From positions 868,001 to 932,000 of the forward strand of contig NZ_QLUW01000002.1 in the NCBI RefSeq assembly GCF_003268025.1: a stretch of 64,000 bases of DNA, written 5' to 3'. The DNA is from Paenibacillus montanisoli (GTDB lineage: Bacteria; Bacillota; Bacilli; Paenibacillales; Paenibacillaceae). Positions within the stretch are counted from its first letter, which is position 1, and each line of letters begins with the position of its first letter. Of the stretch, positions 42,373-51,061 are shown piece by piece. The notes under the pieces are model-generated. The model made no database searches. It was not told the origin of the DNA and saw nothing but the letters and a program-made list of their open reading frames with translations. The position numbers were made by a program, and so were the translations under genes.

Positions 42373-42840
42373 TCAGCCCATCTCTTTTCTAAGTAATTTC
42401 CGAAACCAAATCCATGGGTAATTAATTAGCAAGAAAATAACAAACCACTCCGCAAAGGACCACCATAGTTTCCATTGATTGAAGTGATAAACATTAAGAG
42501 CATTAGCAAGATATTCGATGCCTACAAGGATCGAAATCCCCACCGGCAGCCTTGTCCATTTTTTATATGTGCTTCCTCCATCCAAGCTTTTATCTAAATA
42601 CCATATGATGAGCAAGGGGATTAAAAACACTCTAATTAGTGCCATAGTCCAATACTGACTCGGATATTTTCCAAAGTCAAACATCCCCATATTTAAAGCA
42701 AAGACCGTCATGAAATTATGGTGAATAATATTAACAACCATCCAAACAAACATGATTTCGAAGAGATGGAGATTTTTCTTAGACACCGCATAGGAGATAT
42801 TCATTATTACAGTTATCGAAAAGAATATTGAGAATGCCAT
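42373..42840 (-). CDS. Second multi-pass membrane protein of the pair
   Basis: A 155-residue hydrophobic protein, about five membrane segments, including LVGIEYLANALNVYHFNQWKLWWSFAEWFV, which parallels the EWLAIFFNVFKFHGW region of its neighbour. They are therefore likely paralogues of the CBO0543 type. ATG at 42840 is preceded by GGAGG at 8 nt; in-frame ATGs further upstream lack such a site. AT-rich, co-directional and coupled to the downstream gene. Function unknown. Confidence 0.7.
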   Translation of the reverse strand: MAFSIFFSITVIMNISYAVSKKNLHLFEIMFVWMVVNIIHHNFMTVFALNMGMFDFGKYPSQYWTMALIRVFLIPLLIIWYLDKSLDGGSTYKKWTRLPVGISILVGIEYLANALNVYHFNQWKLWWSFAEWFVIFLLINYPWIWFRKLLRKEMG

Positions 42841-42976
42841 TGATATATCCTCCATCGATGTACTTCTAACTTCAATTATCACCATAATAAAAGTAGTTAA
42901 CACTCAGTGAAGTTCTGTTTTGAGAGTTCTTTGCTTTCGAGATAAGAAAGTTACACTAATACAGTAAGAGCTAAAC

Positions 42977-43120
42977 GGACCATGACGCCACGTTTATGCT
43001 GATGAAAGAAGACCACATGCGAAACGGCCAGCTCAAGCCGGGCTACAATGTGCAGATCGGCACCGAAAATCAATTCAATGTCGGATACAGCAGTACCACA
43101 ATCTGCTCAAAAAAGCCGCA
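42977..43120 (+). pseudogene. IS1182-family transposase fragment
   Basis: A plus-strand frame reads [20 protein letters not shown], then [13 protein letters not shown], a conserved central stretch of IS1182-family DDE transposases, then drifts into unrelated residues ([15 protein letters not shown]). Only about 45 codons remain of a usual ~450-500. It is therefore a relic; its higher GC and codon use differ from the AT-rich genes to its left. Confidence 0.75.
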
Positions 43121-43248
43121 GTGGACGCAAAAAAACAAGGAGTTAAGCGAAAACAGGCCGCTTAGCTCCTTGGTTTATTCCGTATGCCATCCAATTTTGT
43201 CACAGTAGCAGTTCCAAAGTTTACTTTTGGGACAGCCTCTTCATTTGC

Positions 43249-44661
43249 TTATTTGACGGGAAGCAGAATCGTAAAGGTTGTACCGGCCCCTACAACGCTC
43301 TCCGCTTTGATTTGCCCCCGGTGAGCGTCGATAATGCTCTTCACGATCGCGAGGCCAAGGCCGGTTCCGCCCGATGCACCCCGGGTACGCGCTTTGTCGG
43401 CTTTGTAGAACCGTTCGAAGATAAACGGCAGATCCTCCTGCGGAATGCCTTCCCCTTCATCCTTCACCCTGATCTCGACGAAAGCTTTCTGGTCTATGAC
43501 GATGTTTCGTGCGCTAAGCGCGATCGAGGCATGCTTTGCCGTATGCCGGATCGCATTGTCCAGCAGGTTCGTCAGTACCTGCTCCAGCCGGTCCTCATCC
43601 GCCTGCCCGATCATGAGCGCCTCTGGCGGCAGCTCGGCGTGCAGCTGAATGTCCCGTTCCTTAGTAAGCGCCAGAAACTTGCGGTGCACGCGCTTTAGCA
43701 GCCCCGTCAAATCCGTCTCGATCAGCTTCATCTCGATATGGCCGGCTTCCATTCTTGCAAGATCGAGCAAATCCTTCACGAGGCGTCCCATGCGCAGCGA
43801 TTCCTCATAGATAACCTGCGCGAGCTCTTTGCGCTCTTCCGGCGAAGCGGCGATATCGTCAAGCAGCGCTTCGCTGTAGCCTTGCAGCATCGATAGCGGC
43901 GTCCGGATCTCATGCGACACATTCGCCACGAAGTCACGGCGTAGCTTCTCCAGCTTCGTCTCCTCCGTGACATCGCGGATTACCGCCACCGCCCCGCGCA
44001 CGGTGTGGTTCGACTTGAGCGGCGCCATGACAACCGACCATGCGCCGCTTTGCACGTGAACCTTGTCCGTCAAGTCTCTGCCTTCACGGAGCACCTTGCG
44101 GTAAAGCTCAAACAGAGGCTCAGGCACCTGCGTATGCGCTCCGATAAAATCATCGGTCCATTCCAGTTCTTTCCACTGTTCGATGAGCTGCTGTCCGTGC
44201 GGGTTGGCCAGAATGATCTGCCCATCCGCATTGAATGTCACTACGGCGTCCGCCATACTCCGATGAACGCTTGCCAAATGGTCCTTCTCATGGTTCAAAT
44301 CGCGGATCAGCGTTTCCAGTTCGAAAGCCATGTGATTAAACGTATTGGCGAGATCGCCGATTTCGTCGTTTGAACGGATCGGAACGCGGGTACGATACTC
44401 GCCGTGGGAGATCAGATCGGCCGCTTTCTTCAGCTGGAGCAGCGGCTGCGTGATTTTGGTTGACAAGAAGAACGCAAAAAACGTAGATAGCAGAAACCCG
44501 ATAATCGCGGTATAGACGAACAGCACCTTGACTCTATGCGAGTCATCGAAGGCGATGTCGATATACTGCAGCAGAAACATGCCGAGAATCAGCAAGACGA
44601 CAGCCACTAACGCGATGATGGTAATCCATAGCTTGCCGACAACGCTGCGCCAGATCATCAC
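43249..44661 (-). CDS. resE: Sensor histidine kinase ResE
   Basis: Redox-responsive histidine kinase partner of ResD. The 470-residue protein has two membrane segments at about 11-33 and 46-66 with only ~12 residues between them. A HAMP linker (67-119), a PAS-like region (130-235), a HisKA domain with phospho-accepting His250 (FVANVSHEIRTP), and an HATPase domain (NAIRHT, GEGIP, GGTGLGLAIVKSI) follow. GTG at 44661 overlaps the resD end. B. subtilis ResE is longer (about 590) because of an extracytoplasmic domain that is absent here. Confidence 0.93.
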   Translation of the reverse strand: MMIWRSVVGKLWITIIALVAVVLLILGMFLLQYIDIAFDDSHRVKVLFVYTAIIGFLLSTFFAFFLSTKITQPLLQLKKAADLISHGEYRTRVPIRSNDEIGDLANTFNHMAFELETLIRDLNHEKDHLASVHRSMADAVVTFNADGQIILANPHGQQLIEQWKELEWTDDFIGAHTQVPEPLFELYRKVLREGRDLTDKVHVQSGAWSVVMAPLKSNHTVRGAVAVIRDVTEETKLEKLRRDFVANVSHEIRTPLSMLQGYSEALLDDIAASPEERKELAQVIYEESLRMGRLVKDLLDLARMEAGHIEMKLIETDLTGLLKRVHRKFLALTKERDIQLHAELPPEALMIGQADEDRLEQVLTNLLDNAIRHTAKHASIALSARNIVIDQKAFVEIRVKDEGEGIPQEDLPFIFERFYKADKARTRGASGGTGLGLAIVKSIIDAHRGQIKAESVVGAGTTFTILLPVK

Positions 44662-45378
44662 TTACTTCGGCACCTCAAGCTTATAGCCTACGCCCCAAAC
44701 CGTCGTGATCATCATCGCAGCTTCCGGGGAAACCTTATTCAGCTTCTCGCGAAGCCGTTTGACATGCGTATCCACGGTACGAAGATCTCCGAAAAATTCA
44801 TAGTTCCAGACGTCTTTCAGCAGCTCTTCACGGGAAAACACTTTATCAGGCGAAATCGCCAGATAGTGAAGCAGCTCATATTCTTTCGGCGTCAAGCTGA
44901 CCTCTTGCCCGCCGGCCATAACACGGTGCGCATCATGCTCAATGATGAGATGCGGGAATACGATGTTGTTGCTCGTCAGCGCTTCCTTCGTCAGGAAGGC
45001 CGTCGCCGACGAACGGCGCAAAATCGCTTTGACGCGGTAAATGACCTCGCGCGGGCTGAACGGCTTGACGACATAGTCGTCTGCGCCGACTTCGAAGCCC
45101 TGCACCCGGTTCATCTCTTCTCCTTTGGCCGTCAGCATAATCACCGGCGTCGCCTTCACTTGGCGGAGCCTGGAGCAGACCTCAACGCCATCTATCCCTG
45201 GCAGCATGACATCCAGCAGGATCAGATCGAACTCGCCGGCCGTCGCCAGGCGGAGCGCCGTCTCGCCGTCTTCCGCCTCCTCGATGAGATAGCCTTCTTT
45301 CTCTAGGTACATTTTAAGCAGTCTGCGAATCCGTTCCTCATCATCGACTACTAGAATGCGGTGAAGTTCTTCAGACAT
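44662..45378 (-). CDS. resD: Response regulator ResD
   Basis: OmpR/PhoB-type transcription factor controlling respiration and cytochrome c maturation genes. The 238-residue protein has a receiver domain with acidic pair Asp12-Asp13, phosphorylation site Asp56 (DLILLDVMLPGIDG) and Lys in VVKPFSP. The winged-helix domain ends with REELLKDVWNYEFFGDLRTVDTHVKRLREKL. It lies between resABC and resE in the standard order. Confidence 0.96.
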   Translation of the reverse strand: MSEELHRILVVDDEERIRRLLKMYLEKEGYLIEEAEDGETALRLATAGEFDLILLDVMLPGIDGVEVCSRLRQVKATPVIMLTAKGEEMNRVQGFEVGADDYVVKPFSPREVIYRVKAILRRSSATAFLTKEALTSNNIVFPHLIIEHDAHRVMAGGQEVSLTPKEYELLHYLAISPDKVFSREELLKDVWNYEFFGDLRTVDTHVKRLREKLNKVSPEAAMMITTVWGVGYKLEVPK

Positions 45379-45415
45379 TTCCGTTGTCTCCTTTCAACTT
45401 CATGCGAATGATCTG

Positions 45416-46675
45416 TTAAACGCCTGCGTAGGAGTGCAAGCCGACGAGGACAAGGTTAACCCCGATCAGCGTAAACATGACGACGACAAAACCGATAACG
45501 GCCAGCCATGCGGACTTGGCGCCATGCCACCCGCGCGACAAGCGCAGATGCAGGTACGCCGTGTAGTACAGCCAAGTAATAAGCGCCCAAACTTCTTTCG
45601 GGTCCCAGCCCCAGAAACGCGACCAGGCGATATAAGCCCAGATCATCGCGAAAATCAAAGCGCCGAGCATAAAGATCGGATAGCCGATCGCGATCGCGCG
45701 GTAGCTGATCTCGTCGATATCATCCTCGTCGATACCGTCCATGAGCGGATGGATAGCGGCGCCGATGCGCTTGCGCAGCACCAGACGAAGAAGGCCGTAC
45801 AGAATCGTACCGTTAATGACCGACCATGTGATCGTATTCAGCTTGCGCGCGGCGTTTACTCCCTTCATCCAATGAGGGGTTTCCATAAGCGGCTCTTTGA
45901 AGCCTAGGAAGGCATCCATCGAAACAACCTGGCTGTTATAAGGTTTGAAAATCGGCGGCAGCGAATACTCGACCGTTTCGGTTGTCGTGTTGTCGACACC
46001 GGTATCGCTGATTTCAACGTTTTCTTGCTTGAAGCTCGCCTCATAGCCCGCTCCGCGGAACGCGAAGACGCTTCCGATGAACGCGATAATGACGACGATC
46101 ACATAGAGCGTAAATTCGACCCAGCGCTGCTCGCGTCTTGCGCGTTCGTCCGTTTTTTTGAAATCGACCGTACGAAGCAAATACATGAGGCCTGCCGCAA
46201 AACCGACCGCGAAGAACGCTTCGCCGGTTGCTGCCGTCGTGACGTGGATCTTCAGCCAGATCGATTGCAGCGCCGGAATGAGCGGCTGCACTTCCTGCGG
46301 GAATACGGCCGCGAAAGCGACGATGATTACCGTCAGCGGCAGCGTAAACAAACCGAGCAGCGGCTTGCGGTAGATCGCATTGACGACGACGAAAGCGAAC
46401 ATGATCGCCATCGCCAGGAAAGTCATGAATTCGTACATGTTGCTGGTCGGAATATGGCCTCCGCCGATCCAGCGCGTAATGAAGAACGTCACATGAGCGG
46501 CGAAGCCGAGAATCGACACCGCGTAGGCGATACGCCCCCAGCGGCGGGTATGCTCCTCCGGACTGCGGTTGCTCCACTTGCGGCCGAGCGCGGAAACGCC
46601 GTAAAACATAAATCCAAAGCAGTAAAGAAAAAACGCGGCGATAAAGGCATCGCTGCTGAAATCAAGCAAACTCAC
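45416..46675 (-). CDS. resC: Cytochrome c biogenesis protein ResC (CcsA)
   Basis: Haem-handling subunit of system II cytochrome c maturation. The 419-residue protein has about eight membrane segments and the tryptophan-rich WGWDPKEVWALITWLYY motif of the CcmC/CcmF/CcsA family. Conserved histidines lie in membrane-flanking positions (AAHVTFFITRW, LHLRLSRGWHGAKSAW). Its ATG overlaps the resB stop by 4 nt. Works with ResB to carry haem to apocytochrome c outside the membrane. Confidence 0.95.
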   Translation of the reverse strand: MSLLDFSSDAFIAAFFLYCFGFMFYGVSALGRKWSNRSPEEHTRRWGRIAYAVSILGFAAHVTFFITRWIGGGHIPTSNMYEFMTFLAMAIMFAFVVVNAIYRKPLLGLFTLPLTVIIVAFAAVFPQEVQPLIPALQSIWLKIHVTTAATGEAFFAVGFAAGLMYLLRTVDFKKTDERARREQRWVEFTLYVIVVIIAFIGSVFAFRGAGYEASFKQENVEISDTGVDNTTTETVEYSLPPIFKPYNSQVVSMDAFLGFKEPLMETPHWMKGVNAARKLNTITWSVINGTILYGLLRLVLRKRIGAAIHPLMDGIDEDDIDEISYRAIAIGYPIFMLGALIFAMIWAYIAWSRFWGWDPKEVWALITWLYYTAYLHLRLSRGWHGAKSAWLAVIGFVVVMFTLIGVNLVLVGLHSYAGV

Positions 46676-48336
46676 GATTTGTTCCTCCCGTTATCCAGCG
46701 ACTTCGGCTCTACGACGATGCCTAAACCGCGCAGCGCGGAAGCGACCTCGGCACGCATGCCGTAATTGTTCTTGTTCGTATGTGCGCCGATCGTGACGCG
46801 GCCGCCGTCGATGCGAAGCCAAATTCTGCGGTGGTGCCAGTACGAGCCGAGCAGCAAGCCGAACATGGAAATGCCTGCGCCGACCCAAATGTACGGCATC
46901 GCGCGGTCCGATCGGATGTTGAGCGATGTGACAACGCCGGCAAACTCTACGCCTTCCATGGAAGGCACCTTGATCTCGAACCGTTTGGCCAACTCGCCGT
47001 TGATGACGTCTTGGCTGAAGCGCGCCTTGTCGTTTTGTTTCGGAAAATACATATAAGGCTCCCCGCCTTCAGCCAGATCCGGCCCCTTCAGGACAAATAC
47101 GAAAGCCGGCGCGTTCGGCTCCTTGGATTTGGTCGTCGGCTTGCCTTCCGAATCGAGCGCGAAATCCATGTAGGTCTGGCGCAGTTCAAGCGTGTACGGT
47201 CCCAGCGCGTATGTCAGCTCCGGATTCCGCATCTCGAGCTTGAACGGACCGTAGGTTTTGCCGGTCTTGTGATCGATCAGCACCGGATTCACCGATTTCA
47301 GCTTCGGCGTGTCGTCGTAGCCGAATTGGTATGCTTTAATGCCTTGATAGGAGAGCGGATCGTTCACAATGATGCTGTGGCGCTTCACTTCCTTCAGCTG
47401 CGGCTGTTTGGACGGATCGTCGCAGTCCGCTTCGCATTCGTACAGCACCGCTTTCGTCTCATAGAGCTTGGCGCGCGCCGTACCTTTCAACGATTCCGGA
47501 AGCTCGTCATCCTTGTAGTAGTCGATCGTGAATTTCTCGTTCTTCACGTACAGATTCGTTTCCGGAATTTGTACGGTCTCGCCCTCCGGAACCGTGATGT
47601 AAGTATCCATCGCCCAGCCCGGCAAAGACCGGAGCAGCACCGCCAGCAGAAACACGATCAAACCGATATGATTGATATAAGGCCCCCAACGACTGAATCG
47701 GTACTTCTCCGCCAGAAGAGCGTCACCGTCTTGGTGGACGCGGTAATGTCTGCGCTTCAGCTGCTCGGCCATGGAAGCGGTCCATGCCTCCGGAGCGCCT
47801 TCAACGCTGCTTGCATAAACCGTCTTCTGCCGCGTCAGGAAGGTCAAGTGCTTGCGGATTTGCTGCTTGTTCAGCGCCCGGTAGAGCGGAAGCACGCGGT
47901 CCAGGCTGCAAATGACCAGCGATGTGCCGATCATGACCAACAAGCCGATAAACCACCAGGATTCGTACGTGTTGGATAGCCCCAGCTTGTAGTACCACTT
48001 GCCGATCCAGCCGTAGCGTTCCTCGTAATAAGTGGAGGGATCAAATGAGATAAAGGCGTTTTCCTGCGTAAAGATCGTACCGACAATTGAGGCAATCAGC
48101 GTTATGACAATGAGCCTCACGGCAACTTTAACCGAGGAAAAAAAGTTCCAAACGCGGTCAATCGGGGACGGATTCGCCTTCTGCGAGCGGCGGGCGATGC
48201 CGTCGTAACGCATCTCGAGCGGCGCTTCGCTCGCCGCTTCCTCGACGTCCAGCGGATTGCCGCAGCTTTCGCACAAGACGGTGCCGACGGGATTCTGGTG
48301 ACCGCACTCGCATTTCGTGTTTTCAAACGTTAACAT
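46672..48336 (-). CDS. resB: Cytochrome c biogenesis protein ResB, with N-terminal zinc ribbon
   Basis: Membrane component of the system II cytochrome c synthase. The 554-residue protein has the usual transmembrane helices (around 70-95, 130-155, 225-245 and 495-515) and a large outside domain in the C-terminal half. Unusually the N-terminus carries a rubredoxin-like or zinc-ribbon motif: Cys9, Cys11, Cys22 and Cys25 (CECGHQNPVGTVLCESCG), before the first membrane segment and so cytoplasmic. Overlaps resC by 4 nt and follows resA by 18 nt. Confidence 0.94.
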   Translation of the reverse strand: MLTFENTKCECGHQNPVGTVLCESCGNPLDVEEAASEAPLEMRYDGIARRSQKANPSPIDRVWNFFSSVKVAVRLIVITLIASIVGTIFTQENAFISFDPSTYYEERYGWIGKWYYKLGLSNTYESWWFIGLLVMIGTSLVICSLDRVLPLYRALNKQQIRKHLTFLTRQKTVYASSVEGAPEAWTASMAEQLKRRHYRVHQDGDALLAEKYRFSRWGPYINHIGLIVFLLAVLLRSLPGWAMDTYITVPEGETVQIPETNLYVKNEKFTIDYYKDDELPESLKGTARAKLYETKAVLYECEADCDDPSKQPQLKEVKRHSIIVNDPLSYQGIKAYQFGYDDTPKLKSVNPVLIDHKTGKTYGPFKLEMRNPELTYALGPYTLELRQTYMDFALDSEGKPTTKSKEPNAPAFVFVLKGPDLAEGGEPYMYFPKQNDKARFSQDVINGELAKRFEIKVPSMEGVEFAGVVTSLNIRSDRAMPYIWVGAGISMFGLLLGSYWHHRRIWLRIDGGRVTIGAHTNKNNYGMRAEVASALRGLGIVVEPKSLDNGRNKS

Positions 48337-48354
48337 GCAAAAAACCTCCTTCGA

Positions 48355-48882
48355 CTAGGACGCCAGCAGCTTCTCGATGCGCTTGTCCATGTCCGCTTCA
48401 GCCATCGGTCCGACGAAGATGTCCAGTATCGTTCCGTCCGGCTTCACGAAGAAGGTAGTGGGATACGACTTCAATCCGTACTTCCGCTGTACATCGTTGT
48501 TCTCGTTTTGCAAAATCGTATAGCTGACGTCAAACTGCTTCACAAAATTGTTGATGGTCAACTTATCTTCGCCAAGGTTGATGCCAACGACCTCAAACGG
48601 CTTATCCTTATGCTTCTCGTACTGCTTGACCAGATCCGGCGTTTCGTACACGCAGCCCGGGCAATAGGTTCCCCAGAAGTTGATGACAAGCGCCTTGCCT
48701 TTATAATCCGCCAGACGGTGCGTCTTGCCGTTCATATCGAGCAGCGCGAAATCCGGCGGCTCCGAGCCTTTGCGGGGCAAACCGTCCTTCGAGGCGAACA
48801 GCGCATTGCCGATCGCATAGCCGCCAAGAACCAGGACGCCAAGGAAGATGACCAATTGAATCAGTCTGCGGTTCGATTTCAT
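48355..48882 (-). CDS. resA: Thiol-disulfide oxidoreductase ResA
   Basis: Membrane-anchored thioredoxin-fold protein that reduces apocytochrome c cysteines for haem attachment. ATG at 48882 gives 175 residues. An N-terminal hydrophobic anchor (about 8-28) is followed by the thioredoxin domain. The redox pair is Cys74/Cys77 (YCPGC) and Glu80 is conserved, the same positions as in B. subtilis ResA, though the dipeptide is PG rather than EP. First of resABCDE, with a separate promoter after the rluB terminator. Confidence 0.95.
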   Translation of the reverse strand: MKSNRRLIQLVIFLGVLVLGGYAIGNALFASKDGLPRKGSEPPDFALLDMNGKTHRLADYKGKALVINFWGTYCPGCVYETPDLVKQYEKHKDKPFEVVGINLGEDKLTINNFVKQFDVSYTILQNENNDVQRKYGLKSYPTTFFVKPDGTILDIFVGPMAEADMDKRIEKLLAS

Positions 48883-48941
48883 AATTGGGGTACTCACCGC
48901 CTATTCTAATGATGCCATTAAAGCTGGAATGGGATAGTATC

Positions 48942-48947
48942 ATTATA
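48942..48947 (-). promoter_or_regulatory. Candidate -10 of the res operon
   Basis: Perfect TATAAT on the minus strand about 60 nt before resA, just after the rluB hairpin. The -35 region is poor, which would fit an activated (ResD-dependent in B. subtilis) promoter. Confidence 0.45.
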
Positions 48948-48950
48948 ACG

Positions 48951-48979
48951 AAAATAGGGCGGCGAATGAGGCTGCCGCC
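48951..48979 (-). terminator. Probable terminator after rluB
   Basis: GGCGGC/GCCGCC stem (48958-48979) with a 10-nt loop and CTATTTTC after it on the minus strand. Confidence 0.6.
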
Positions 48980-48984
48980 TTTCA

Positions 48985-49725
48985 TTATTTTTGAATTTTA
49001 TGTGTCTTGACAGCCGCGGCGCGCAGTTCCTGCACTTCCTTCGGAGTCAAATGGCGGAACTTTCCACGCGCCAAACCGTGCAGTCCCAGCTCGCCGAAAC
49101 GGACCCGGCGAAGCAGCAGCACCGGATGGTTAATGGCATCGAACATCCGTCTTACCTGCCTGTTGCGGCCTTCGTATATCGTAATCGTGATCGTCGCTTG
49201 ATTCTTCTCCGTATCGACGTCATGATACTCGACCTCCGCGGGAGCCGTCATCCCGTCCTCCAGCAAAATCCCCTGCTGCAGCCTTTCAAGCGCCGTGCCG
49301 TGCGGGATGCCTTTCACCGTCGCCCAGTACGTCTTAGGTACGTGATGGCTCGGATGCGTCAGCAAATTGGCGAACTCTCCATCATTCGTAAGCAGCAGAA
49401 GCCCTTCCGTATCATAGTCCAATCGGCCGACCGGATAGACCCTCTCTTTAATGCCTGGGAGATAGTCCGATACGATCTTGCGGCCTTGCGGATCGTTCGC
49501 GCTCGTAATAACGCCTTTCGGCTTATGCAGCATCAGATAGAGCTTGCTTTCGCTCTGAATGCGGCGGCCATTCACCGTGATGACATCTACCGCCGGATCT
49601 GCTTTGACTCCTAATGTTGTTACCGTCTCATCATTGACTTGAACTTTGCCCGCCAGGATGAGTTCCTCGCATTTGCGGCGCGACGCCACGCCGGCCTGCG
49701 CCAATATTTTCTGTAAACGTTCCAA
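48985..49725 (-). CDS. rluB: 23S rRNA pseudouridine synthase RluB
   Basis: Converts U2605-equivalent in 23S rRNA to pseudouridine. The 246-residue protein has an N-terminal S4 RNA-binding domain (ERLQKILAQAGVASRRKCEELI) and the RsuA-type catalytic domain with the GRLDYDTEGLLLLTNDGEF motif (catalytic Asp) and EGRNRQVRRMF. TTG at 49725 has GAGGTG 6 nt upstream and gives the usual start. Located between spmB and resA, as in B. subtilis. Confidence 0.95.
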   Translation of the reverse strand: MERLQKILAQAGVASRRKCEELILAGKVQVNDETVTTLGVKADPAVDVITVNGRRIQSESKLYLMLHKPKGVITSANDPQGRKIVSDYLPGIKERVYPVGRLDYDTEGLLLLTNDGEFANLLTHPSHHVPKTYWATVKGIPHGTALERLQQGILLEDGMTAPAEVEYHDVDTEKNQATITITIYEGRNRQVRRMFDAINHPVLLLRRVRFGELGLHGLARGKFRHLTPKEVQELRAAAVKTHKIQK

Positions 49726-49851
49726 TGATTTCACCTCACCCACCATCATACCCTAAATGCCAGGTGGAAAGAAAGTACAGCGCAAAGAAGCCCCCGAGGC
49801 TGACGGCCGGGTTATCGGCATGCAGCGCACGGGGGCTGTAAAGGGTTTGTT

Positions 49852-50397
49852 TTACGATCCGAATACTAATAAGCAAATGATGATAGCTGCAAAAAAACCG
49901 ACGAAATCGGAAAACAACCCTACTTTAAGCGCATACTTGCTTCGCCTGATGCCTACAGCGCCGAAATACACCGTCAGCACGTAAAGCGTCGTGTCGGTGC
50001 TGCCTTGAATCGTCGAAGCGATCCGGCCGATCATTGAATCAGGCCCATAGGTCTTGATAAGCTCCGTCGTGAAAGCTAGCGAGCCTGCTCCGGTCAACGG
50101 CCTGAGCAAGCCGAGCGGAAGCACCTCGCTTGGAATCCCCAATCCATCGAACAGCGGACGAATGAGGGCCGCCATCATATCCATCGCGCCGGATGCCCGG
50201 AACATGCTGATCGCGACCATCATGCCGACCAGATGGGGAATGATGTTAATCGCGGTGCCGAAGCCGTCTTTCGCGCCTTCAATAAACGTTTCATAAACCG
50301 GTACGCGCTTATACGCAGCGTATAAGGGAATAAACACAATCATAAACGGAATGATCCAAGCGGAAACGGCCGTTATCCATTCATACAACGGCCTCAC
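49852..50397 (-). CDS. spmB: Spore maturation protein B
   Basis: Integral membrane protein of about five segments, required with SpmA for normal spore core dehydration. The 181-residue sequence includes GAKDGFGTAINIIPHLVGMMVAI and a GAGSLAFTTELIKTYGPDSMIGRIAS core typical of the SpmA/SpmB nucleoside-recognition fold. It overlaps spmA by 17 nt. GTG at 50397 is shown; TTG three codons later is an alternative. Confidence 0.93.
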   Translation of the reverse strand: MRPLYEWITAVSAWIIPFMIVFIPLYAAYKRVPVYETFIEGAKDGFGTAINIIPHLVGMMVAISMFRASGAMDMMAALIRPLFDGLGIPSEVLPLGLLRPLTGAGSLAFTTELIKTYGPDSMIGRIASTIQGSTDTTLYVLTVYFGAVGIRRSKYALKVGLFSDFVGFFAAIIICLLVFGS

Positions 50398-51061
50398 CCT
50401 TCCCTTGACCGTCTATGGCCGGGGGCTCGCCTCTGCTGCTGTTCGTCGCTGCCGTGTCGCGGTCCTTCCATTTTGGCGGCTTGTTCTTGTACCGACTGCG
50501 GTACCAGCGGTCGGCGGCAATTGCGGCGGCCGTCGCGATCAGCGTCGCCGCGAGCGTCGTGCCGACGATTTCCGCAGGGTGAGCGGAGCTGTAGGTCATC
50601 CGAATCGCAATCAGCGTCGTAGGTACGAGCGTGATGCTCGACGTATTGAGGGCGAGCAAGGTACACATTGCCGCGGATGCCGTCTCCTTTTCCGGATTCA
50701 GCTTTTGCAGCTCCTGCATCGCTTTAATGCCCATCGGCGTCGCCGCATTCCCTAGCCCCAGTATGTTGGCACTCATGTTGCTCATTATGTAGCCGAGGGC
50801 GGGATGGCCCTTCGGCACGTCCGGGAAGAGAAACCGTACAGCCGGCTGAAGCAGCACGGCGATTTTGCGAAGCAGTCCGGCATCTTCTCCGATGCGCATC
50901 AAGCCGAGCCAAAACACCATGACGCTGATCAAGCCGAAGCTCACCGTGACGCCGCTCTTGGCTCCTTCAAAGGCCGCTTCCGTCAAGGCTTCCATTCGGC
51001 CGTTCACGATTGCCGCAATGAAACTGACCGCAATAAAGAAGAGCCAAATGAAATTTACCAT
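50381..51061 (-). CDS. spmA: Spore maturation protein A
   Basis: Membrane partner of SpmB in spore core dehydration. The 226-residue protein shows EGAKSGVTVSFGLISVMVFWLGLMRIGEDAGLL, MSNMSANILGLGNAATPMGIKAM and TLLALNTSSITLVPTT, with several membrane segments. Its C-terminal ~35 residues (RSRYKNKPPKWKDRDTAATNSSRGEPP...) form a polar, probably disordered tail longer than in the B. subtilis protein (about 196). ATG overlaps dacB by 7 nt. Confidence 0.94.
   Translation of the reverse strand: MVNFIWLFFIAVSFIAAIVNGRMEALTEAAFEGAKSGVTVSFGLISVMVFWLGLMRIGEDAGLLRKIAVLLQPAVRFLFPDVPKGHPALGYIMSNMSANILGLGNAATPMGIKAMQELQKLNPEKETASAAMCTLLALNTSSITLVPTTLIAIRMTYSSAHPAEIVGTTLAATLIATAAAIAADRWYRSRYKNKPPKWKDRDTAATNSSRGEPPAIDGQGKGEAVV

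Larger units (their letters stand above)
41771..43242. mobile_element. IS-derived segment with imperfect terminal inverted repeats
   Basis: The left end (41771-41790) reads AGAGGGGGTCCCAAAAG and the right end, read inward from 43240, AGAGGCTGTCCCAAAAG, differing at two of 17 positions. Between them lie two CBO0543-like membrane genes and an IS1182-type transposase scrap near the right end. No complete transposase is present. The segment is visibly AT-rich. No target-site duplication was identified. Confidence 0.6.

Noticed and set aside
41771-43242. Complete IS1182 element
   Set aside because: Only about 45 codons of transposase remain and the rest of the interval encodes unrelated membrane proteins, so it cannot be an autonomous element.
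46780-47979. 399-residue plus-strand frame opposite resB
   Set aside because: Antisense shadow of a clearly recognisable ResB; Arg/His/Leu-rich, no domain.
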